Position numbers and translations under genes: made by a program
The notes under the pieces: model-generated
The model's input: only the letters and a program-made list of their open reading frames with translations
What the model was told of the DNA's origin: nothing
The model's database searches: none
Origin: Conus ventricosus
Taxonomy: Eukaryota > Mollusca > Gastropoda > Neogastropoda > Conidae
Direction: 5' to 3'
DNA length: 64,000 nt
NCBI GenBank assembly: GCA_018398815.1
Contig: CM031622.1
Coordinates: forward strand, 16,210,727-16,274,726
Part shown: positions 13,136 through 27,045 of the stretch, piece after piece
How the letters are laid out: each line of letters starts with the position of its first letter
Position numbering within the stretch: position 1 is the first letter of the stretch

Positions 13136-14879
13136 ACTGGTTGTCCAGCACCCTGCTGCCGTCCTGGCCTCAACCCCAACAGTCACTACGTTGTTCCAGC
13201 AGTTCAGAGGATGGGAATGATGGTTGGGGCGGGGGCTGGGGACAAGTTGTGGGTGAACCTCACTCCGCGTTGCCCTCAGGGTACAGAATAACCTGCGTGA
13301 CCTATGCTGACGTATAAGGATCAAGTCCCCAGTCTCTGAAGCATCGGTGTGCAGCTGATGCAGGTGAGCTGGGAGGCTCAATGGGCGATGCAGTTGAAGG
13401 TGGCAGCAACGATGATGGTGACTGTGCCGTGTCGAAGGTGAGGCGGGCGCGCCAGGGAGGGGACCATGGGGGGAAATGGAGGTTGTGGTGGTGGATGCAT
13501 GAGGGGGGGAGTCGAAGTAGTGGGAGGGATGGCAATGTTGTGACACTCCCGTATGTGGGCGATGTGATGTGTGATTGCTGTGAGGTAAGGCTTTGTTGAG
13601 GAAGGCAGGGTGTGTTGTGAGGGACCAGAGGATGTGCTGAGGGGACGGCCACATGTGGGGGGCCACTGCCACCATCAGTGCCAATGGTGGATGCCAGCGA
13701 ACTGCTGTGGTTTCCAGTTTCAGAGACACTGGCAGTGTCCCTGACGGGACACAGAGGGCAGTCTAGTAGCAGCTGCTTGATGTCGCTCGTGAACTCAGGC
13801 AGCTAGCTCCCTCTGCTTCTGGTCCTTGATGGCCCGCTTTTTTCCTGTCCAGGGACCCGCTTGGTGTTTGTTTCTTGTGGGTTCTCGTAACCTCGCAGGT
13901 GCTTGAATTTCCCACAAGTTCACACGCGTAGGGTCGTACTGCAAATGAAGCGGCTGTGTGGAATCATCACTCACTGTGATCCCCGTCCTCCATCTGCCGC
14001 TTGGCCCGGCTTCTTGGAGGGGGATTCTTCTGCTCAGGGTTGGCGGAGTGAAGCGCAGGTGTGTTTCAGGGGCCTGATGGGTTGGCAGGTAGCGAATACC
14101 CGCAGAATGACACTGGTGGGTTGCTTTTCCGGATCCCGCTGTCCTTTTCCTGTTCATCTCTTTTCCTGACCCTCATTTTCCCCCTCTCCTGACCAGGGGC
14201 GGGATGCACAGCTTGTGGTTGTCAGCGTTGTCCAGTCAGGCAAGGCGGCGGACACATGATCACAGGCAGTCGGGCCTTCACCAGCAAGCAGCCAACCCTT
14301 AACATGCACATCTCTTCTCACCGGTCATAGTAGTGTTTTAAATTATCACTGAACTGTACATTCATTAGATATACATTTTTGGTCAGTTGCCTACCTTCCT
14401 ATCTGCCTGCCTGCCTCTATGTGTGTGTGTGTGTGTGTCTGTGTGTGTGTGTCTGTGTCTGTATTATATTTAACCTGGTTAGAGCATAAAGTGAATGCTT
14501 AGGACGTAGTAACATATACTAAGAGTCGTCAGCAACCAGCCGTTGAGGCAGCACTAAGTGTTCATAACTTTTCCTACGCTATATATTTCTTGGCCTTAGC
14601 CCCTAAGTAGGCCTCATTGAGTAAGGGAATTACATCTCCTTCGCAAAACCTCTCTTCTTTACTACACCACCCCCCCACCAGTGAGTCCATACTGTGTGCG
14701 AGTATGCCAAGAGACAGGACAGAAGGAAAGAAAGACAAAGAACAGATACGAGAGGGTGAGTGAGCGAGAATGGTGTATTGTGTGTGTGAGTTTGCTGTGT
14801 GCGGGTGTGCATGTGTGTGTGTGTGTGCATGGAAGTGTGCGTGTGGTCAGAGAACAGGGAGGAGGGTTTCTTCTTTCCT
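13136..14879. other. GC-rich region of unknown nature downstream of a LINE
   Basis: Minus-strand frames of 199 and 120 codons (13130-13729 and 13795-14157) are open but low complexity, and I recognise no domain in them. This region may be the 3' part or untranslated region of the LINE that follows on the minus strand. A GT microsatellite lies at about 14418-14460. Confidence 0.3.
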
Positions 14880-16965
14880 CGTTCGTTCCTTTAGAAATGA
14901 GCAGCCGGGTGTCCTTGGTGAAGGCTTGCGTCACTGCAGCTCTCAGGGTGCCGTTACAACTAGTCTTCCGTGCTGACGGTGTTGGCCAGTACTTCCTTCT
15001 GGATGCGCATGCGACTTGAAGGATGTGGTCGTTGTCATGGTTCCCTTCCCCACAAGGGCCTCTCCACTCTTGTGCCAATGCAGCTTTTGTGTGATGTGGT
15101 GGAGCAGGCGACTGTGTCGTCCTCAGGCGGAAGCTCTTGACTTGTTTCCATAGTCCGCAAATGGTGTATTGTCTTTGGGTTGTATTTGCTGTGCTGATGA
15201 TTGTCTTGATTTATTGTATGACCCAGGTTGTTGGCCTCTGTCCTGAGCCCATTTTTGCCAGAAATATCCGCTTTTTACGTAGCCTCTGATGGCCCCGTGT
15301 GCTTTACCCATTGTATCACCACTTTCTCCCTTGGCACTCCAGGCAACACGGGCTGAAGTAAGATGGTTCTGTTTCTTTGCAGCGGCGTTCTTGGAGGGCT
15401 TGGGGCTCGGAGAGAGGGTCTGAGCACACCACACCTGCCCTAATGTTCTTGTGGGAGTTCTGGAGATGTTGTGGCTGCCTCACCAGAGTAGCTACTCGGC
15501 TCAGTCAGAAGATGGAGGAGGTTTTCCTGTTGGGATGATTGCATTTCTTCATCTCCGTCTTTGTATCGGAAGAAGGATTCCAGCTCCACTCCCCTCGTAG
15601 CTCTGCGGCGAGAGTATCTGTATAAAGACATGGGGTCCAAACTTCCTGGGGGTAGTGGTTGCAGATATACCCCATGGCCAGGGCTTTCCTTTGGTGTGAC
15701 TGTTGCACTCAGGAATGCTGGTGATGACTGTTGGGGAAACCTGCCTCTTCAAGAGGGTGGGTGACATTGCCGGGGATCGGCTTTGCTTATGTTCATCACG
15801 TACTGGGTTTGTCGACTGGGTGGATGAAGCTGTCTCTTTCAGGTCATGTGTCCCTTCTGTCCTTCCATGACTGTAGCCCAGTGGTCTCCTCCTTCTTCAG
15901 GACTGGGGTGGATCTCATGGGCGCCAGTTTCTGACCACTTGAGCTTGGTTCTGGATCTTGTTGTGTTGGTCGAGGTTAGGACTTTGCAGCTTTGACTACA
16001 GGTCGGACTCTCCCGTATAGTCTCTTTCAGGATCCGTTTCGTCAGCCCCCCAGTCCCGTCTGCCAAGTTTCTTCATGATCGCCAGTGTCAGCTTGGCCCT
16101 GCTACAGCATTGTGCTCTGCGTTTCCAAGTGAGCCAGTGGTTCAAGGTCACTTCCCAGGTAGGTTGGTGTGGGTTTCCTCTGCACGCCTTTGGTTGTTCA
16201 GTGTCAGCTTATTCTTTTTCGCCTCTTGTCCTTGTGTGGCCTTAGGCTGAAGAACTGTGTAGGTTGTTTTGCTGAGCTGACAGAGGACAAGGCCATTTCC
16301 TAGGTCAAACGTCGCTGGATCTTGTTGAGCATTGTCTGGAGGCCGTACCAGTGCTGTAGTGGTGTACTCTTCAGGAGCAATAGTACCAGGTCATCAGCCT
16401 AGATCAATCCATCTATGACCTTCCTTGGCACTTCTCTGACGAATTGTCTTATTAAAGATGAGGAAACCCCAACAACAACGTTGCGGAAAGGACCTCTCCT
16501 TGTGGTACTCCCAGTCTCAGCACCTTCTTTCTCTTTTGGCCTAGAATCTTTACTTGGGCTTGGCCAGTGTGTAAGGTACAGGCTGATCCTGGTGTACATC
16601 CTCCCAGATACACCACATCGCCGTAGTTTATCCAAAAAAAAAAAGGCCCCCCCGGAAGTCCGTCCTTCCAGACTTTGTGCTCGAACGCCTTCTCATGTCA
16701 TTCCAGACAGCAAGGTGTGTTCTACTTTACTTGGATGGAAGCATCCTCTCTTTGCTTTGCGTGATGAATGTGATCTTGTCTTCTGCTGATCTGTGTTGGC
16801 GGAAGCCTGTCTGTTCAGGGCTCCGCAGTGATGCTCCTCAAGTGCCAGACAAACCTTGCGTTGACAAGTTCTCATCAGCTTTCCTAAGCAGCTTGTAAGG
16901 CTGATGGGGTCTGTAGCTATCCGTCTTCAACTTGTCCTTTTCCTTTTTGTGACTGGGGGGAGGGA
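14880..16965 (-). pseudogene. LINE ORF2 remnant: RT, RNase H and C-terminal region
   Basis: Read right to left on the minus strand, the pieces run in correct order. DKLKTDSYRPHQPYKLL near 16930 is an RT N-terminal motif. NRQASANTDQQ follows near 16790. LRRCGVSGRMYTRISLYLTH at 16560-16620 and FVREVPRKVIDGLI then lead to ADDLVL near 16400, the catalytic loop. The tyrosine codon of YADD is a TAG stop. Downstream, CLYTD near 15610 fits the start of an RNase H domain, and PCGEGNHDNDHILQV near 15040 is a cysteine-histidine C-terminal motif. RT plus RNase H suggests an I- or Jockey-group LINE. Many frameshifts show it is dead, and it is 5'-truncated near 16965. Confidence 0.75.
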
Positions 16966-16999
16966 GGGTGTAAGCAGGAATAACTCGCAAGAGGGAGAG

Positions 17000-17464
17000 G
17001 AGCCGAGAAGGTGGAGAGAATGGGAAGGTGGTAAGCAGCAACTAATTGAATATGTGAATGGTATAATGTCTCTTTTGTCTGTCTCTTTATCTCTTTTCAT
17101 TTCTCAGGGGTGGGGCGAAAATGATAGCTATACTGAAAAGGCTAAAGACACTTTTGTCATGCCAGCCTCTTTTGTGGCTCTCTTGACACCCAGTTATAAT
17201 AAACTTTCAAACACAAAGGACTCCCAAATATTTGACAAAATATGACTTACCGCCTTAAATATCCATCTGAAACAATTTTATGCCAAATACTTAGACTACG
17301 TCTTAAATTCAGTAAACATCAAACCAAAATAGGATGGTATTGATTTACGCACCAGTGATTTAAGAGAAGATAGTGGCCAAATTTCAATCACTTCATATAT
17401 AGTTCAAGAATGGAAGGATTTCCTGTTTTTTGTGGTTTGGGTTGTTTTTCAGTCTTCCCTGGGC
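17000..17464. other. No recognisable feature
   Basis: AT-rich sequence between the LINE remnant and a TTAA-flanked terminus. No coding support. Confidence 0.3.
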
Positions 17465-18000
17465 TTAACCCGTACGCTGGCTGTCGCAGACAATGCGCGC
17501 CTTACGTCCTGGCCGTCATGGCTGTCACGACAATAGTCGTGCTGTAGGAGAGCCCTGCGAGCCTAGTTTCACAGACACAGCAGATACGACACTATGGTCA
17601 GAGACAAACTACGATTTGCCTGAGTGACTGAGCGAGCCCGGAACAGGATTTTCATGTTTTAGCTTAGTTTAATGGTTAGTAGGCAGCTTGTAATGTAAAG
17701 TGCGGACTGACTCGTCTGGCGAACAAAAATAGCGGCGCCGAAACAGTACATGATGAATTAGGATCTTGTTTGAAGATGTTTATGCTGAATTTTCTTGTGG
17801 AACAAAAAGCAGGTGCCTACGCCGTTATGGACATTTTGAATGAAACTGGGTGTGATGGGTGATAGTTTTGATATAGATCAAGCAAGCACCATGCAATCGG
17901 TGATTTTGAGATCGGACACGGACAGTGACTGGATGAGTGCCTAGGGTGAGGGGAACTCTCAAGATGCTATTCAGTGGGGTACGAAAAAATCAGTGTAGCG
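17465..18000 (+). mobile_element. piggyBac-like 5' end fragment
   Basis: Starts with TTAA at 17465 followed by CCCGTACGCTGG, similar in form to other piggyBac-like ends in this window. A subterminal near-palindrome, cacgacaatagtcgtg, lies near 17527. Downstream, near 17860-17942, the frame SFDIDQASTMQSVILRSDTD runs to an acidic SDW-containing stop, resembling the acidic N-terminus of piggyBac transposases. No matching right end was found, so this looks like a truncated 5' piece. Confidence 0.45.
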
Positions 18001-19480
18001 CTTACAGATGATCTAAATCTTTCAAACCTACATGGACCGTGTGGGCTGACTATTAATTTGTTGTCGTGACCATTTTTGTTTTTTTTTTTTGTGTGTTTGC
18101 AGCAATGATTTCAATGTGAAAACTGAACAGTACTAATTCATTCATACTAATTTACTGCATGAAGATGGGTATACTCCACATGACATTTCTCTTTGAAAAA
18201 AGGCTATGACTTATTTTGGATTATGTGGGAACACCATAGACTGGATTATTTGTGAACAAGCTCGTGAGAAGACAAGCAGGCTGTGCCACTGTTTTTCACT
18301 GTTATTTTCACATTTGGACAGGTCAGCACCTAATCAAACACACACAAGCACCCCCGTTTGTTTTTATATTATTCTTTATTCAATTACTAACCCTTTTTAT
18401 TCTGCATGTCATGGTTCAAATACTAACGTTATAATAGAGTTGTTTAAATACCCAGTGTAAGGAGTTAAATTGCTGAGAGTCAAGTCTGCACTAGCACTGG
18501 CTTGGAAACAACACTGAGACACAATCAAAAGCTGCCTTGGGCCAGGTTTACAACAGAACTCAGTGGCTGGTGCACTGGGCATCTGAAACATGAACGTCAC
18601 TGGTTCAGAGTGGTTTACGTTTCAGCGCAATTCAATCTCTGCACTATTTTGTCTCCTGGAATGCACTTGATCACCTTTTTACATTTGATTGTAAGCTTCA
18701 GACTGCACAGTCTATAACAAGCAGCGCACTTTGTTTTATGCCCCCATATAGCACAGACGCATCAATTCTTCCCATCTCATCAAACATTCATTTCTCCACT
18801 AGTTTTTCTTCAGGTGATTTGCGATCTTCTGTGCATGCTTCCCTGTTCCTCCGCTCCCATTTTAGCCCAAACATAAAAGCATGAGGAAATGAGTTTCGTG
18901 CTGCACACCCGATTGGTGAGTTCGCCTCCGAGTGGCGTGAAAACTGGCATCTGAACACGGAAACGCGTACATGGAAAAAAAAAAAAGCCGCAAAAAAAGA
19001 GGAAAAATTTGCTATATGGAATTCCGTTCAATAAGGTCTCCCACCCCTTGGATTCTCTGTTCCTCTCTTCCTTACATTTCATTCTTAATACTCTTCCTAT
19101 CACAAACTTTCCTTCCTCGCCCTCCCAACACCCATCTTTTTTTAGGGGGTGGGGGGGGGGGGGGAGGTGAACGTGGGGTGGGTGGGGAGGGGGTGTTTTT
19201 GTTGCGTTTTCACGATCAACTGGCTTGACTAGGTTTTTTTTTCCTCACCAGAGACTCTGTTTTCCCCCTACCCCTTTGGTACAAGGACTAGGGCCGCCTT
19301 TTCCCTCAGGTCAGAGATGGAGTGGCCGCATTAGGTGACTGACCATCCCCCTCAGCCCATTTAAAATATATTTAATTTCTCAGTTGTCTGTATCAGTCTT
19401 ACCCCCATGTTGGCTTTACCTCTGACTGACGATTGTGTTTTTACCTTTGTTTACGCGCTCGTTTATCATCCACTTATTTT
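18001..19480. other. No recognisable gene
   Basis: Only short ORFs without domains. A G-rich run at about 19145-19190 is low complexity. Confidence 0.3.
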
Positions 19481-19560
19481 TAACCCTTATGCGGCCGACC
19501 ATCGCCGATCAGCGGCAAACGTGGCTCATCGCCGCGTCACCTGTTCAGTGACTAACTGGG
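19481..19560 (+). mobile_element. Possible piggyBac-like terminus
   Basis: TTAACCCTTATGCGGCCG followed by GC-rich subterminal sequence resembles the TTAA-CCC ends found elsewhere in the window. No transposase sequence or opposite end was found. Confidence 0.3.
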
Positions 19561-19789
19561 CTAAAGGGTGACCTACCTCCGGCGTCCTCTCACTCCTTGA
19601 AATGATGAGATAGAAAGCCAGCGATAACTGTCATTGTTTACTGGTATTCATGAGCGTGCTTCACAGCATGAGCTTCGTCAGGATTGGCGTTCGTTACGTG
19701 GTTTTAACCATTCTCTTGATACGTTTTTTTAAATATCATTATGGCGTCACACCAAGGGTACTCTGCCTCGCCGAACATTTGCTGAGATT

Positions 19790-19793
19790 GTGT

Positions 19794-19828
<35 letters not shown>

Positions 19829-20381
19829 TGTCGTGTGTGTGAGTGTGGGTGTGTGCTGTGCGCTATTCCCTTTGGTGTAAGAAGTGTTGTGAGAGCGAGG
19901 AGAGAGAGCGGAGAGAACGAGACGAGAGAGAGAGCGAGGAGAGAAGAGAGCGAGAGAGAGAGCGATGTGTGTGTTGTGTGTGTGTGGTGTGTGAGTGTGG
20001 TGTGTGTGTGTGTGTGTGGTGTGTGTGTGTGTGAGTTGTGTGTCGTGTGTTGTGCGTGTGTGTGTGAGTGTAGTGAGAGAGGAGGAGAGAGAGATGAGAG
20101 AGAGAGAGGAGAGAGAGAGAGGAGAGAGAAGAGAGAGAGAACGAAAGAGTGTGTTGATGTGTGTGTGTGTGTCTGTTTTCCTTGTTCTTTCTTTGTGTGT
20201 ACCAGTGGGGCATAAGTTGTGTGTGTGTGTTGTGTGTGTGTGTGTGTGTGTGTGCTATTCTCTTTGTGTAAGAAGTGTGGTGTGTGTGTTGTGTCTGCGT
20301 GTGAGCGTGTTGTGTAGTGGTGTGTGTGTGTTTGTGTCTTCTGCGTGTGAGCGTGGTGTTGTGTAGTGGTGTGTGTGTGTG

Positions 20382-20412
<31 letters not shown>
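19790..20412. repeat. Compound GT/GA microsatellite
   Basis: Alternating (GT)n and (GA)n blocks with interruptions. Two similar GT-GA modules occur (19790-19965 and 19966-20150), each with GTGTGT followed by AGAGAG, then a longer GT part to 20412. Long ORFs over this region are artefacts of the repeats. Confidence 0.9.
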
Positions 20413-20447
20413 ATTGCCTTTTCTGCATAAAAATTCTGCGAAATTAT

Positions 20448-20680
20448 ATTACAGATATGAAAACTCTTCACCAGCTGCCAATGGGAACCAGTGGCAATCC
20501 AAACTCAAAGGCAGATCTATTTGCATTGCCTGCTCCGAGGCCCCTCGTCCGCCGGGTCAGAACCCGCCAGGAGACACGGCCGGCCGCGTCCAGGCTCCCG
20601 GCGTCAAAAGAGGACAACACAGACATTGCGCTGTGGAGCGTGGAAGCGGGGATTGATTGGGGGATGATCGAGGGGGATTG
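20448..20680 (+). other. Possible exon-like GC-rich segment
   Basis: Follows a plausible splice acceptor (attatattacag at about 20443-20454) and is GC-rich compared with its flanks. One frame reads APRPLVRRVRTRQETRPAAS and stays open. No donor or domain was identified. It could also be a retroelement fragment. Confidence 0.2.
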
Positions 20681-20769
20681 GTTGCGATGGTTCCTTGTGC
20701 AGTGGCGAAGAGTTTATATCTGTACTATATTTTCTTTAATTTCGTGTCCACAGATTATCCATCTTCAAG

Positions 20770-20770
<1 letters not shown>

Positions 20771-20833
<63 letters not shown>
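20771..20833. repeat. 63-nt poly-C run
   Basis: An uninterrupted cytosine homopolymer. Its length in the assembly is unlikely to be accurate. Confidence 0.95.
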
Positions 20834-20999
20834 TTCTTAAGTCCCAAATCTTTGCCAAAGTCATTACTCTGACGGACAGTTCAGTTGTTGGCCTGCGCTG
20901 GTTTTTCCCCCCCCACTATTAGATGTTTGTCTATGTATTGTTGACTTTATTCAAGTTTAAAGCTGTGCAGTCTTGAATAAAATTACTAATACATAATAA

Positions 21000-21500
21000 T
21001 ATTATACAAAAATACACATTTTCTCCCTTCCCCCTATCAAAAAACCACCACGAAAATAAATGACAACTGTTTTTTAGTTCCTGACGTATGTCTGATGTTT
21101 CACACATGCTGGTATGAAATTATAGTTTTTTTTCGCAACAAATGGGCCTGGCGATGGGGATGATGCGCACACACACACACAACACACACACACATGCAGA
21201 TTCACCTCATTTCCTTACTCAAATTCATTCCTAAAAACACCTTTCTATACCCTCTCCTCTTTCCTTGTTCTCATTGTTGCACTCTTTCATATGTTGTTAT
21301 ATTCATGCTGACTGTGATCAGGGAGTATTGTTTGTGCGTGATTATGTCTTCTTTTTTTTTTGTAAGAAGACATCTGTTTGTAAAAAAATTTACTTGTCTG
21401 TTTTTGTATATGTATAAAATCACCGTTACTTTGCATCTTCTTTCATTGTAATGATTATTTTGATTTGCTTTTTTTTTTCTTGCTACACTCTGTTTCAGGT
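21000..21500. other. AT-rich sequence, no gene
   Basis: Contains a short CA repeat at about 21171-21195 and ends in a long pyrimidine tract with 'ctctgtttcag' at 21488-21498, which could be a splice acceptor. Confidence 0.3.
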
Positions 21501-21613
21501 GCACGCTACAGGAAACGGGGTTTGTTCCACTCAGTAGAGACATCTCAGGGTACTGGCGAAATTTCACAAGCAACTCTTCAGGTGTCTGTATCTCGCAAGC
21601 CTGGTTCACGCTA
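21499..21613 (+). other. Candidate terminal exon
   Basis: A strong polypyrimidine tract and cag precede a frame reading ARYRKRGLFHSVETSQGTGE and ending in a stop after RKPGSR near 21613. A second frame is also open for longer, so the frame is not decided. No domain is recognised. Confidence 0.2.
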
Positions 21614-21839
21614 GAATGCCTTGAGAAAGGTAGTGTAGAATACAGACCCGTCATGTACTCTGTGACCAAAATGGAACTCTGTAGTATCATCCTCACTTTC
21701 AGTGATCAACATTCTAAAACAGTCTCAAAATCTGTGACCCTTCATATCCTGCTCTCATAGTGACCTCAGTTTCAATTTCCTCTCTACATCCGATCCCAAC
21801 AAAGGTGGATTTGTCAACAGTGTAGTGTCTCCTCTTGTG

Positions 21840-22216
21840 AGTTGCCTCACTCAAATGTTACACTGACTGCTCCCTATCAGTGCTGGAGCTGCGATGACAC
21901 GAATCTGAGTATCACTGAGTGTTGTGGACTTGAATGGCTCATGGCTGCTTTCAAGATGACGTCCATTGCCAACACAAACAGTACTGGAAAACTGCACAGC
22001 CCACCGCTATGCCAGACTCCAGACTGATCCAGTCTGTTGTGTACTGTTGTGGATAACCTAATTGAAAAGCCACTGAGGTACTTCTTCAGCATTTTTTGGA
22101 TGTTCTTTGGGACCTTATACATCTCCAAGGTCAGCTGAATCATCTTGAGTGGAACTGATTCATGCAATAGCCAGATTGAGCCATGCCACCTTGAGGTCAT
22201 GTTTCTCTACCCTGGC
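21840..22216 (-). pseudogene. LINE reverse transcriptase fragment
   Basis: The minus-strand frame reads YKVPKNIQKMLKKYLSGF and then CSFPVLFVLAMDVILKAA, matching the RT palm region just before the catalytic YADD of some non-LTR elements. The YADD itself is absent. It abuts a perfect-stemmed palindrome (22216-22263), on whose other side a different LINE fragment runs in the opposite direction. Confidence 0.6.
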
Positions 22217-22261
22217 TCTTTAGATTGCCCCCTACATCATAATGTAGGGAGCAATCTAAAG

Positions 22262-23190
22262 AGTTTTCTGCTGCTTTCAACAACTTCAGCTTGACAATCA
22301 GTACAAAAAAGACTGAAGTTATGCACCTGCCAGCTCCAGGAAAACCATACATTGAGCCAGTCATCACCATCACTGGACAGCAACTGAATGCAGTAGACAA
22401 GTTCACCCTTGGCAGCACCCTGTCCAGAAATGTTGTCATTGACAATGAGCTGAATGCCCGGCTCGCCAAAGCTAGTGCCACTTTTAGCAGACTCCACAAA
22501 AACGTATGGAACAGGAGAGGCATCAATCACCCTAGAGACCAAGATCCGGCCACAGTTCTCACCACACTGCTCTATGGCTGTGAAACATGGATGTTTTACC
22601 AGCGTCACGCCAGGAAACTGAACCATTTCCACACCACCTGCCTCAGAAGACTCATGGGCATTAAGTGGCAAGACAAGATGCTGGAGACTGAAGTGCTCAC
22701 TTGTGCTGGCCTGCCTAGCACATTCACCATCCTGATGCAGTCACAGCTTCGCTGGGCAGATCACGTAGTTCGCATGCAAGACCATTGGCTGCCAAAGAAA
22801 CTACTGTTTGGCGAACTACAACAAGGCAAATGCTCTCATGGAGGCCAGAAGAAACGTTTCATAGACGGCCTCAAACCTTCCCTGAAGGCCTTCAACATCA
22901 GCCACACAACATGGGAGTAGACTGCCCAGGACAGAGACGGGTGGCGATCAGTTGTCCACAAAGGTGCAGAGACCTATGAAAGCAACAGAATTGCTGCAGC
23001 TGAGCAGCACAGGATGATCAGGAAGACCAGTGTCAACAGATCTCCAACTGCTGCCACCATCCCCTGTCCGTACTGTGATACGTTTTTCCGGGCGCAGATC
23101 GGCCTGACAAGCCATCTACGCACTCACCCCCGACCCCAGGATGACTTGATGGTCTTCGTCATCTTGACGGACAACAACAACAACATCATA
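22262..23190 (+). pseudogene. LINE C-terminal ORF fragment with C2H2 finger
   Basis: Encodes the thumb and C-terminal part of a non-LTR RT: KKTEVMHLPAPGKPY, then ARLAKASATFSRLHKNVWNR, LLYGCETW, then CPYCDTFFRAQIGLTSHLRTH near 23070-23132, a CxxC...HxxxH finger typical of this family's C-terminus. The catalytic part is missing, so it is 5'-truncated. A stop at 22918 (after HTTWE) interrupts the frame. The 3' end has a short 'aacaacaacaacatcata' tail near 23170, as expected at a LINE 3' end. Confidence 0.75.
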
Positions 23191-23199
23191 ATGGCATGT

Positions 23200-27044
<3,845 letters not shown>

Positions 27045-27045
27045 A

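Noticed and set aside
13130..13729. 199-codon minus-strand ORF
   Set aside because: Low-complexity His/Pro/Ser/Thr composition with no domain. It may be part of LINE 3' sequence but is not supported as a gene.
19863..20471. 202-codon minus-strand ORF of Thr/His/Ser/Leu
   Set aside because: Artefact of the GT/GA compound microsatellite.
22237..22671. 144-codon minus-strand ORF
   Set aside because: Shadow of the plus-strand LINE frame, which has recognisable motifs.
22262..23190. Host zinc-finger gene, because of the C2H2 motif near 23070
   Set aside because: The finger is attached to a LINE RT C-terminal region and is typical of that LINE, so it is not part of the host gene.
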